The notes below the pieces were generated by a model, which worked only from the letters and a program-made list of their open reading frames with translations, was not told where the DNA came from and ran no database searches. Of a stretch of 56,454 nt of DNA, positions 33,837 to 41,312 are shown in pieces (position 1 is the stretch's first letter; every line of letters begins with the position of its first letter). Location: positions 1 through 56,454 of the forward strand of contig CAMKAJ010000013.1 in assembly GCA_946410455.1 (NCBI GenBank), given 5' to 3'. The DNA comes from an uncultured Bacteroidales bacterium (GTDB taxonomy: Bacteria; Bacteroidota; Bacteroidia; Bacteroidales; UBA932). The translations under genes were made by a program, and so were the position numbers.

Positions 33837-35242
33837 TGAAAATACGATACCTTATTATAGCTTCTTGTCTCATTGCACTCCTTGCGGGGTGCAATGCAGA
33901 CAAGGAGAAAGATAAAGACAAGGAGAAAACCACCCCCGGTGGCACCGAGACCACGGTGGATCCTGCAATCGACGTGCAAGTCGGCCAGGTGCTTCCCGCA
34001 TGGCAGGAGGGTTACCTGGACATCCACTCCATCAACGGAGGCCGTGGCGAGGCGTTCTACTACATCTTCCCCGATGGCACCACCATGCTGTGCGATGCCG
34101 CCGGCGCTCCCCCTATGGAGCAATACGAATACGGAGACTCTCCCGGCGTCCCCTCAAAGCCCAACAACGCTATCAACAGCGGCTCAGTAATAGTGCAGTA
34201 CATCCAGCACTACGCACCCGCAGTGAGCAACGGACGCCTGGACTACTTCATGACCTCCCATTACCACGGAGACCATATTGGTTCCTGGCGCTCGGAATAT
34301 GCCCAATTTGGCTGGACTCCTTACAACAAAGATGGCGAGAAGGTTTCTTCCATCAATCTAAACAAGGGAGGCTTCCTACTCAACGGCATTGCAGAAGTCG
34401 GCCTGTCTATACCCATCGACAAGGTTCTGGACCGTGGCGACTGGGCCGACCGCCCTTCTGCCGATTACTTCGAGGAGTCCGGCCAGAAGCGCTACGCCCT
34501 GTATGTAAATTATCTGGATTATGCTGCAAGGAACCAGGGCACGGTGCGTGAGACTCTTCAGATAGGGCATGACGACCAGATTGTGATGAAGCATGATCCG
34601 GCCAAGTACTCCACTTTCAAGATTCGCACTATAGCCTCCGGAGGCGATATATGGACCGGCAGCGGCACCGACGTCAATACCACTTATGTACCCGACGCAG
34701 CGGCCTGTAAGGCCAACCATTCCGCATGGGCCATCAACGAGAACATCTTCTCCAACGTGTTCACGGTAAAGTACGGCAACTTCGACTGGTTCAGCGGCGG
34801 CGACATACAGTACAGCGGCAAATCCGGCTATGCATGGAAAGATATAGAGCAGCCTATCTCTAAGGTGGTCAGGAAGGTAGAGGGCATGAAGGCCTGCCAC
34901 CACGGCACCTCCAATACCAACAGCGCCGCTCTTCTCAAAGCGCTCAAGCCCGATTTCTTCATCGCCGGAGTATGGCGTGACGTACAGCCTAACCCCGCTA
35001 CCCTGCAGAGGGTTTATGACGCCAATCCTTCTGTGCGTATCTTTACCACAAACCTCACAGACAGTAATAGAGCTACCCTCAAGAACGAGGGAGTGGACCC
35101 CTCCAAGTTTGCCGCTACCGGCGGCCACGTGGTAATCCGCGTTACTCCCGGTGGAGCCAAGTACTACATCTACGTCTTGAACGACGCCAATATGGAGTAT
35201 AAGGTCAAAGCCAAATACGGCCCCTTCACCTCCTATCTGTAG
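33836..35242 (+). CDS. metallo-beta-lactamase-fold hydrolase lipoprotein
   Basis: A 468-aa lipoprotein (lipobox LLAGC, Cys19) with a charged linker (DKEKDKDKEK) after the lipid site. The metal site H142-x-H144-x-D146-H147 lies in SHYHGDHIG. Later ligands are likely in WFSGGDIQYSG and in MKACHHGTSNTNSAALL, an arrangement like the ComEC-type MBL domain and unlike class B beta-lactamases. Its substrate is unknown; a phosphodiester or similar ester linked to the imported glycan is an inference. It is translationally coupled to susD and is the last gene before the strong terminator at 35264. Confidence 0.8.
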   Translation: MKIRYLIIASCLIALLAGCNADKEKDKDKEKTTPGGTETTVDPAIDVQVGQVLPAWQEGYLDIHSINGGRGEAFYYIFPDGTTMLCDAAGAPPMEQYEYGDSPGVPSKPNNAINSGSVIVQYIQHYAPAVSNGRLDYFMTSHYHGDHIGSWRSEYAQFGWTPYNKDGEKVSSINLNKGGFLLNGIAEVGLSIPIDKVLDRGDWADRPSADYFEESGQKRYALYVNYLDYAARNQGTVRETLQIGHDDQIVMKHDPAKYSTFKIRTIASGGDIWTGSGTDVNTTYVPDAAACKANHSAWAINENIFSNVFTVKYGNFDWFSGGDIQYSGKSGYAWKDIEQPISKVVRKVEGMKACHHGTSNTNSAALLKALKPDFFIAGVWRDVQPNPATLQRVYDANPSVRIFTTNLTDSNRATLKNEGVDPSKFAATGGHVVIRVTPGGAKYYIYVLNDANMEYKVKAKYGPFTSYL

Positions 35243-35263
35243 ATCTTTTGATTATTCTAGCAC

Positions 35264-35300
35264 CTCCCGTGTGTAAAATGACAGGTTTTACACACGGGAG
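35264..35300. terminator. bidirectional terminator between the PUL operon and lptG-fmt
   Basis: CTCCCGTGTGTAAAA and TTTTACACACGGGAG form a perfect 15-bp stem with a 7-nt loop, between convergent genes. The T-rich inner end of the stem can serve both directions. A near copy of one arm lies at 40405-40419. Confidence 0.8.
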
Positions 35301-35309
35301 ACTTAGTTA

Positions 35310-37718
35310 TTAGGCGCAGTGCCAGTGTTCGGGTTCGCGGAATCCGAGGAGGAAAGCGCCAATATCCATGCGCTTCTTGCCCTCGAGCTGAAGATTTTTG
35401 ATACTGAGGGCGCCACAGCCACAGCCTATGGCAAGGTAGGTCTTGCCGTCGCTGTACACCCGGCCGGGTTCGATTTCCGACACTTCCGGAACAGCGCCCA
35501 TTACCTCTGCCTTGAATATCTTCATTGTGAGAGTCTTACCGGCTTCTTGCGAGAGCTCGGCAAATGCGGCGGGGTAAGGCGAGAGGCCGCGAACCAGATT
35601 TGCGAGCTCGGAGGCCGGACGGCTCCAGTCTATGTGGCAAAGGTCGCGGGTAAGCTTGGGCGCCGGATGAAGCACCTCGGAGCCCTGCACGAAGGAGCGC
35701 TGCTGGCGAAGCTCCACATTGTTCTGCAGAATCAAGTCAACCGTATCGGTAACCACCTTGCGCCCCATCTCCATGAGCTTGTCGTGAAGGGTGCCGGCAT
35801 CGTCGGAATCATCAATCAGGCACTCCTCGCGCAGGATAATGCCCCCAGTGTCGATATTATGGTCGAGCATGAAGGTGGTAACGCCGGTGCGCTTCTCGCC
35901 GTTTATGAGAGCCCAGTTGATAGGAGCGGCTCCACGGTACTGAGGCAGCAGCGAAGCATGGAGGTTGAAGGTGCCTAGTCGAGGCATCTTCCAGACTTCC
36001 TCCGGCAGCATACGGAAGGCCACCACCACAAAGAGGTCGGCCTTGAAAGCAGAGAGCTGCTTCAGGAACTCGGGGTCGCGCAGCTTAAGCGGCTGAAGCA
36101 CAGGGATTCCGTGCTCCACGGCGTATTTCTTGACGGCACTCTCGTTCACCTGCAGGCCACGTCCGCTGGGCTTGTCGGCCACGGTAACTACACCCACGAC
36201 CTTGTATCCCTTGCTCACCAGCTCGTCGAGCGGAGCTACGGCAAACTCAGGAGTTCCCATATACACGATGCGAGGTTTGTGGAAGAAGCCAAGTACGGCG
36301 CTCAACGCCTTGCGCCAGGTAGATTTAACGGTGTCCATATTGAAGAGTTCGGCGTCCTTGATGGCCTTGTATGTAAGAAACGCCCCTATAGGAGCCAGCA
36401 CGTACGCCGCAGAGAAATTGCCGTTAAAAGGATCGAGGGAGCCATCCTTGGCCAACTTCTCTGCGGAAATCTGTACTATCCAGTAAACCACAAAGAAGAG
36501 CACCGCGATAATGGCGCTGATTCCAAGTCCGCCACCCTTCTTTATCATGGCTCCCAAAGGGGCCCCGATAAAGAAGAAAATGAAACAGGCAAGAGCCTGG
36601 GCGAACTTTTTGTACAGCTCTATGTCGGTACGCCTGAGGTAGAAGGTGGATTGATAAACGTCGTGGTTGTAGCTGAGAATTTCTCCAGTCATGCGGTCGC
36701 ACTCGCTGGCAGCTCGCTGGTAAGCCTTTTGTATATCTTCGTAGCTCTTCCACTTCCACATATCGTCCGACTTGAACATGACGCTTAGGTCGCCACGGCG
36801 GGCCGTATCGAGCTGGGCGCGGTTTGCAAAGCTCCCGGTGTTGCGCATGCGCGAGTAGTGCCCCTTGAGAGCCTCGGCATTCTTGCGAGCGAGCGAGTCG
36901 CTTTGCGCGCTCAGCTGGTCCAGACGCATAGATTTTGCCTGGTCGCCAAAGCGGCTGGAGTCGGAATGCTCGAAGGAATAATTCGACAGAGGGATTATAA
37001 GCTCCTGTCGCCCGAAGTCTACGCGGCTCAGCGCCAGGGAGGTATCCTTGTACGTCATCGTATTGTCTTCCTGATAGTTGGAGCCGTTGTACAAGGTAAA
37101 GATGAGGTAGTCCTTGTTCTTGGACATCTTGAGCAGGGCCGAGTCGGCAACAATCAGCGAGGTGTTGCCCCGGCGCGCCGTATGGTCGTACACCTGCACC
37201 TTGTGCATCATGCCGGTCTCGTCGTCCTGCCCATCTACCCTGAGCACATATCCTTCTATTCCCTCATAGAAGGTGCCGGAAGGAATCTTGATACTCTCCT
37301 TGGTGCGGGTAATGTCGTCCCGGAGGGTGTAAATCTCATTGTATGCCTTGGAAACCAAGTCGTTACCTATGAAGAACGCCCCCACAGAAATTATGAAAGC
37401 CATCACGATGAGAGGCGCGATAAGCCGCCCGAGCGAGATGCCGGCGGCCTTGATGGCCATCAGCTCCTTGTTCTCGCCGAGCTGCCCCATTACCATCACG
37501 GACGAGAGCAGCACGGCCAGCGGCAGGGCGGTAGGCATAATGGTGCACGCGCCCCACATCATAAACTCAAGTATGACCCAGAATCCCAGGCCCTTGCCTA
37601 CGAGCTCGTCGATGTACAGCCAGAGGAACTGAAGCAGCAGGATGAAGATAACGATCAGCAGTATCGCGACAAAAGGTCCGATAAACGATTTGAGCATGTA
37701 CTGATCGAGCTTCTTCAT
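35310..37718 (-). CDS. fusion: LptG-like LPS-export permease with methionyl-tRNA formyltransferase
   Basis: An 802-aa single reading frame. Residues 1-460 are an LptF/LptG (YjgP/YjgQ) permease: first helix SFIGPFVAILLIVIFILLLQ, further helices near 60-75 and 100-118, a long periplasmic jellyroll region, then helices from about 372 to 450. Residues 481-802 are a full Fmt: KPRIVYMGTPEFAVAPL, the catalytic N and H in FNLHASLLPQYRGAAPINWA, the D in HNIDTGGI, and a C-terminal domain (GLSPYPAAFAEL). The junction NMDTVKSTWRKALSAVLGFF has no stop. LptG helps move LPS to the outer membrane; Fmt formylates initiator tRNA. LptG's C-terminus is cytoplasmic, so Fmt would face the cytosol. An internal ATG at 36338 could also give Fmt alone. 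It follows alaS by 14 bp. Confidence 0.9.
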   Translation of the reverse strand: MKKLDQYMLKSFIGPFVAILLIVIFILLLQFLWLYIDELVGKGLGFWVILEFMMWGACTIMPTALPLAVLLSSVMVMGQLGENKELMAIKAAGISLGRLIAPLIVMAFIISVGAFFIGNDLVSKAYNEIYTLRDDITRTKESIKIPSGTFYEGIEGYVLRVDGQDDETGMMHKVQVYDHTARRGNTSLIVADSALLKMSKNKDYLIFTLYNGSNYQEDNTMTYKDTSLALSRVDFGRQELIIPLSNYSFEHSDSSRFGDQAKSMRLDQLSAQSDSLARKNAEALKGHYSRMRNTGSFANRAQLDTARRGDLSVMFKSDDMWKWKSYEDIQKAYQRAASECDRMTGEILSYNHDVYQSTFYLRRTDIELYKKFAQALACFIFFFIGAPLGAMIKKGGGLGISAIIAVLFFVVYWIVQISAEKLAKDGSLDPFNGNFSAAYVLAPIGAFLTYKAIKDAELFNMDTVKSTWRKALSAVLGFFHKPRIVYMGTPEFAVAPLDELVSKGYKVVGVVTVADKPSGRGLQVNESAVKKYAVEHGIPVLQPLKLRDPEFLKQLSAFKADLFVVVAFRMLPEEVWKMPRLGTFNLHASLLPQYRGAAPINWALINGEKRTGVTTFMLDHNIDTGGIILREECLIDDSDDAGTLHDKLMEMGRKVVTDTVDLILQNNVELRQQRSFVQGSEVLHPAPKLTRDLCHIDWSRPASELANLVRGLSPYPAAFAELSQEAGKTLTMKIFKAEVMGAVPEVSEIEPGRVYSDGKTYLAIGCGCGALSIKNLQLEGKKRMDIGAFLLGFREPEHWHCA

Positions 37719-37732
37719 CCGTAGAAGGCTGA

Positions 37733-40369
37733 TTATTGGCCCGTTGCTATTTTTACGAGTTCCTCCAGAGCCTGGTCGAGCCCTGCAATATCCTTGCCGC
37801 CTGCAGTAGCCAGGCCGCTCTGGCCGCCGCCACCGCCCTGTATGAACTTGGCGCCTTCGCGAATGTCTTTGCCTGCATTGCGTCCTGCGGCCACGAGGTC
37901 GTCGGAGTACATGAGCAGCAACTGGGGCTTGCCGTCAGACTCGTAAGCAGCCACGAGAGCAGCATTCTTGAGCTCCTTCTGCAGGGCCAGAGCTGCGTTG
38001 CGCATCATGGCAGGGTCGAATTTATGCTCGCCGGAGCGGCAAACGGTGATGAGCTTGATGCCGTTAACCTCAGTAGCTTTCTCGGAAAGGATACGGGCAA
38101 GCTCAGCAGCCTTCTGCTTGGCAAACTCCTCTGCCTGCTTCTTGAAAGCGGCATTATCCTCTATCATCTTCTGTATGGCCCCGGAGAGGTCGGGCACGTT
38201 GTTGAAGAAGGAACGTGCGGTCTTGAGGACGTCTTCCATCTGGTGTACCCTTTCCAGTGCACATGCGCCAGTAACAGCCTCAATGCGGCGTACACCTGCA
38301 GCCACGGCGCCCTCGGAAACAATCTTGAACAGACCGATGGTGCCTGTGCTGGAAGTATGGGTGCCTCCGCACAATTCCACGGAATCGCCGAAGCGTACAA
38401 CACGGACCTCATCTCCGTACTTTTCTCCGAAGAGGGCCATTGCTCCCATTGAGCGAGCTTCTTCCATGGTTGCGTCACGCTTTTCGACCAGAGGGAAATC
38501 GGAACGAATAAGCTGGTTCACGCGGATTTCCACTGTGCGCAACTCCTCGTCTGTCATTTTCTGGAAGTGGGAGAAATCGAAGCGGAAATAGTCGGGTCCC
38601 ACGAACGAACCCTTCTGCTCAACATGGGTGCCGAGCACTACGCGCAAGGCCTGATGAAGCAAGTGGGTGCAGGTATGGTTGTTCTGGATATGACGGCGGC
38701 GCGCATTATCAACCACCAGGTAGAAAGACTGTGTGCTACGGGATGGCAGGCGCTCTGCCAGATGAATTGTAAGGTTGTTCTCCTTGACGGTGTTAAGAAT
38801 CTGGATGCGCTCTCCGTTCTCGCCCTCAATATAGCCTGTGTCGCCCACCTGGCCTCCCATTTCTGCGTAGAAAGGAGTACGGTCGAAGACCAGCTGGAAG
38901 TATTCCTTGTTCTTCTGCTTCACAGTGCGCTGCTTGAGCAGGTGTGCATCTTTCACACGGAGTGTGTCGTAACCTACAAACTCCACGTCTGCATCGCTGA
39001 ACACCATCCAGTCACCGAATTCGTTGGCGGTGGCGTTGCGGGCGCGCTCTTTCTGCTTTTGAAGCTCGACGTCGAAGCCCTTCAGGTCCACAGTATAACC
39101 TCTTTCGGAGGCAATGAGCTGGGTAAGGTCTATGGGAAATCCGAAAGTATCATACAGGACGAAGGCATCGGTACCGGCCACAACCTTGGTGTCGGTATTC
39201 TTGTTAATGATGTCTTCAAGCATACGGATACCGCGATCCAGAGTGCGCAGGAAAGCGTTTTCCTCCTCGCGGATAACGTTGGAGATAAGCTGCTGCTGGG
39301 CCTTTAGCTCGGGGTAAGCGTCGCCCATGTCAGACACGAGCTGAGGAATCAGGCGGCAGAGGAAAGGGTCCGTGAAACCGAGGAAGGTGTAACCGTAGCG
39401 AACGGCACGGCGGAGTATACGCCTGATCACATATCCTGCCTTTACATTGGAGGGCAGCTGGCCGTCTGCAATGGAGAAGCTGATGGCTCGGATGTGGTCG
39501 GCAATAACCCGCATGGCTACATCGACATCGGCACTCTCGCCATACTTATGCCCGCTGAACTCGCCTATCTTGTTCAACATTCCGGTAAACACGTCGCTGT
39601 CGTAGTTGCTGTTCTTACCCTGAAGCACGGCGCAGAGGCGCTCGAAGCCCATTCCGGTGTCGATGTTCTTGGCGGGGAGGGGCTCCAGGTGGCCGTCGGC
39701 AAAGCGCTGGAACTGCATGAACACAAGGTTCCAGATCTCTATCACGTGAGGGTCGGACTTGTTCACCATGTCGCGCCCGGGAATGCCGGACGCTGCCTTC
39801 TCCTCGGGTGTGCGGATATCGATGTGAATCTCGCTGCAGGGGCCGCAGGGGCCTGTGTCGCCCATCTCCCAGAAGTTGTCGTGCTTATTGCCGAGTACGA
39901 TGTGGTCTTCGGGCAGGTGCTTGAGCCAGGCTTCCTTAGCTTCCTGGTCCATGGCGGTTCCGTCTTCCTCGGAACCCTCGAAAACGGTGGCGTACAGAAG
40001 GTTCTTGTCTATCTTGTAAACCTCGGTAAGCAGTTCCCAGGCCCAGTCTATAGCCTCGCTCTTGAAGTAATCGCCGAAGCTCCAGTTGCCAAGCATCTCG
40101 AACATGGTGTGGTGGTAGGTATCGTGGCCAACCTCCTCCAGGTCGTTGTGCTTCCCGCTGACTCTCAAGCACTTCTGGCTGTCCGCAGCCCTGTTGTACG
40201 GAGTGCTCTTGTTGCCGAGGAATATATCCTTGAACTGGTTCATACCAGCATTGGTAAACATAAGGGTGGGGTCGTTCTTGACCACCATAGGTGCAGAGGG
40301 CACAATCGTGTGTCCTTTGGAAGCAAAGAAGTCCAGAAACTTCTTGCGAATTTCTTTAGATGTAAGCAT
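37733..40369 (-). CDS. alaS: alanyl-tRNA synthetase
   Basis: Charges tRNA-Ala with alanine and edits mischarged Ser or Gly. The 878-aa protein is full length. Seen: the class II core start [19 protein letters not shown] and [15 protein letters not shown], the tRNA-recognition region [18 protein letters not shown], the editing-site zinc ligands HTCTHLLH and [10 protein letters not shown], and the C-terminal C-Ala domain with [17 protein letters not shown] promoter element lies 6 nt upstream of the start, and the start codon sits in the loop of a short palindrome. It is followed by the lptG-fmt fusion, so two genes tied to protein synthesis are probably cotranscribed. Confidence 0.96.
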   Translation of the reverse strand: MLTSKEIRKKFLDFFASKGHTIVPSAPMVVKNDPTLMFTNAGMNQFKDIFLGNKSTPYNRAADSQKCLRVSGKHNDLEEVGHDTYHHTMFEMLGNWSFGDYFKSEAIDWAWELLTEVYKIDKNLLYATVFEGSEEDGTAMDQEAKEAWLKHLPEDHIVLGNKHDNFWEMGDTGPCGPCSEIHIDIRTPEEKAASGIPGRDMVNKSDPHVIEIWNLVFMQFQRFADGHLEPLPAKNIDTGMGFERLCAVLQGKNSNYDSDVFTGMLNKIGEFSGHKYGESADVDVAMRVIADHIRAISFSIADGQLPSNVKAGYVIRRILRRAVRYGYTFLGFTDPFLCRLIPQLVSDMGDAYPELKAQQQLISNVIREEENAFLRTLDRGIRMLEDIINKNTDTKVVAGTDAFVLYDTFGFPIDLTQLIASERGYTVDLKGFDVELQKQKERARNATANEFGDWMVFSDADVEFVGYDTLRVKDAHLLKQRTVKQKNKEYFQLVFDRTPFYAEMGGQVGDTGYIEGENGERIQILNTVKENNLTIHLAERLPSRSTQSFYLVVDNARRRHIQNNHTCTHLLHQALRVVLGTHVEQKGSFVGPDYFRFDFSHFQKMTDEELRTVEIRVNQLIRSDFPLVEKRDATMEEARSMGAMALFGEKYGDEVRVVRFGDSVELCGGTHTSSTGTIGLFKIVSEGAVAAGVRRIEAVTGACALERVHQMEDVLKTARSFFNNVPDLSGAIQKMIEDNAAFKKQAEEFAKQKAAELARILSEKATEVNGIKLITVCRSGEHKFDPAMMRNAALALQKELKNAALVAAYESDGKPQLLLMYSDDLVAAGRNAGKDIREGAKFIQGGGGGQSGLATAGGKDIAGLDQALEELVKIATGQ

Positions 40370-40377
40370 AGCTTACA
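40361..40377 (-). promoter_or_regulatory. palindrome around the alaS start codon
   Basis: TGTAAGC (40361-40367) and GCTTACA (40371-40377) are perfect 7-bp inverted repeats separated by 3 nt. The alaS start codon (complement of 40367-40369) straddles the loop. It overlaps the last bases of the -7 element. It could act as an operator or as a small start-codon hairpin. Confidence 0.5.
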
Positions 40378-40383
40378 AAGGTA
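40376..40383 (-). promoter_or_regulatory. -7 promoter element of alaS
   Basis: The minus strand reads TACCTTTG, an exact match to TAnnTTTG, with 6 nt to the alaS ATG. It separates alaS-lptG-fmt from the ribF end of the glycogen operon. Confidence 0.6.
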
Positions 40384-40439
40384 GTAATTTTTTAGGAAAT
40401 GACTCTCCCGTGTGCAAAAAGGGCGGGATGAACGCTCGC

Positions 40440-41312
40440 TTAGCGTCGGAGGATGGAGGCGCGGTCGGAGTGGAGCTGGGCCTGGAGCTCGGAAAGAGAA
40501 GAGAAGTGGCGCTCGTCGCGGATGCGGGAGAGGAAGTCTACGGTGATGTCGAGGCCGTAAATCATTTCATCGAAGTCAAGTATATGTGTTTCGATTGTGA
40601 GGCCGCTGCCGCCAACGGTGGGGCGGGTTCCGATGTTGGTGAGGCCACTATGTTTATTCCCTTCTACCTCAACCTCAGTCTGGTACACTCCGTTGCGGGG
40701 AACGAGCATCAGGGGCTCGTAGAGCTTCATGTTAGCGGTGGGGAATCCTATGGTGCGGCCGATTCGATCGCCACAGACTACTACTCCGTGAAGACGATAC
40801 GGACGGCCGAGAAGGCGTGAGGCAAGGGCCACGTCGCCCTGCTCCAGGGCGCTGCGGATACGGCTGCTCGACACAGGAACTCCGTCTATCAAAAGCGGAG
40901 GCGCAATAACGGCCTCCAGCCCCTTGGCTGGAGCAATAGCTGCAATCTGCTCGGGGCCAGCCTGTTCACGGCCAAAGCGGGTATCGTAGCCCAGCACCAA
41001 AGAGCTGCAGCCGAAGCGGGATACCAGCATATCAATGTACTCCCCTGCCGATAGAGCTGCAAACTGCCGCGAGAATGGCACCGTCTCTATGCGATCAACC
41101 CCCAGGCTGCGCAGCAGAGCCATCTTTTCTGTCTGTGAGCACAAAAAGCGCAACGAGTCGGCACCGCTCTGCAGCACGGCCCTGGGATGGGGCCAGAAGG
41201 TAACAATCACACTCTCCTCCCCCCGCGAACGAGCCTGGGAAAGGAGAGTGTCTATTACAAGACGGTGCCCGGGATGGACACCGTCGAAGAAGCCTGTGGC
41301 TACTACAGCCAT
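40440..41312 (-). CDS. ribF: bifunctional riboflavin kinase/FAD synthetase
   Basis: Phosphorylates riboflavin to FMN and adenylates FMN to FAD. The 290-aa protein has the N-terminal adenylyltransferase with GFFDGVHPGHRLVID, a middle VPVSSSRIRSALEQGDV motif, and the C-terminal kinase with GRTIGFPTANMK and the NGVYQTEVEVEG and NIGTRPTVGG segments. The start MAVVATGFFDG overlaps the glgP stop by 10 nt, so the gene is translationally coupled to the glycogen operon. The FAD-dependent enzymes elsewhere in the window would use its product. Confidence 0.94.
   Translation of the reverse strand: MAVVATGFFDGVHPGHRLVIDTLLSQARSRGEESVIVTFWPHPRAVLQSGADSLRFLCSQTEKMALLRSLGVDRIETVPFSRQFAALSAGEYIDMLVSRFGCSSLVLGYDTRFGREQAGPEQIAAIAPAKGLEAVIAPPLLIDGVPVSSSRIRSALEQGDVALASRLLGRPYRLHGVVVCGDRIGRTIGFPTANMKLYEPLMLVPRNGVYQTEVEVEGNKHSGLTNIGTRPTVGGSGLTIETHILDFDEMIYGLDITVDFLSRIRDERHFSSLSELQAQLHSDRASILRR

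Noticed and set aside
33836..35242. Beta-lactamase resistance enzyme
   Set aside because: The MBL fold is present, but the later motifs and the position in a SusCD operon fit an ester hydrolase of ComEC-like type, not a class B beta-lactamase.
36280..36340. Frameshift or missed stop between lptG and fmt
   Set aside because: The frame reads through continuously with sensible residues on both sides and no homopolymer run at the junction. Sequencing error cannot be excluded, but nothing in the sequence suggests it.
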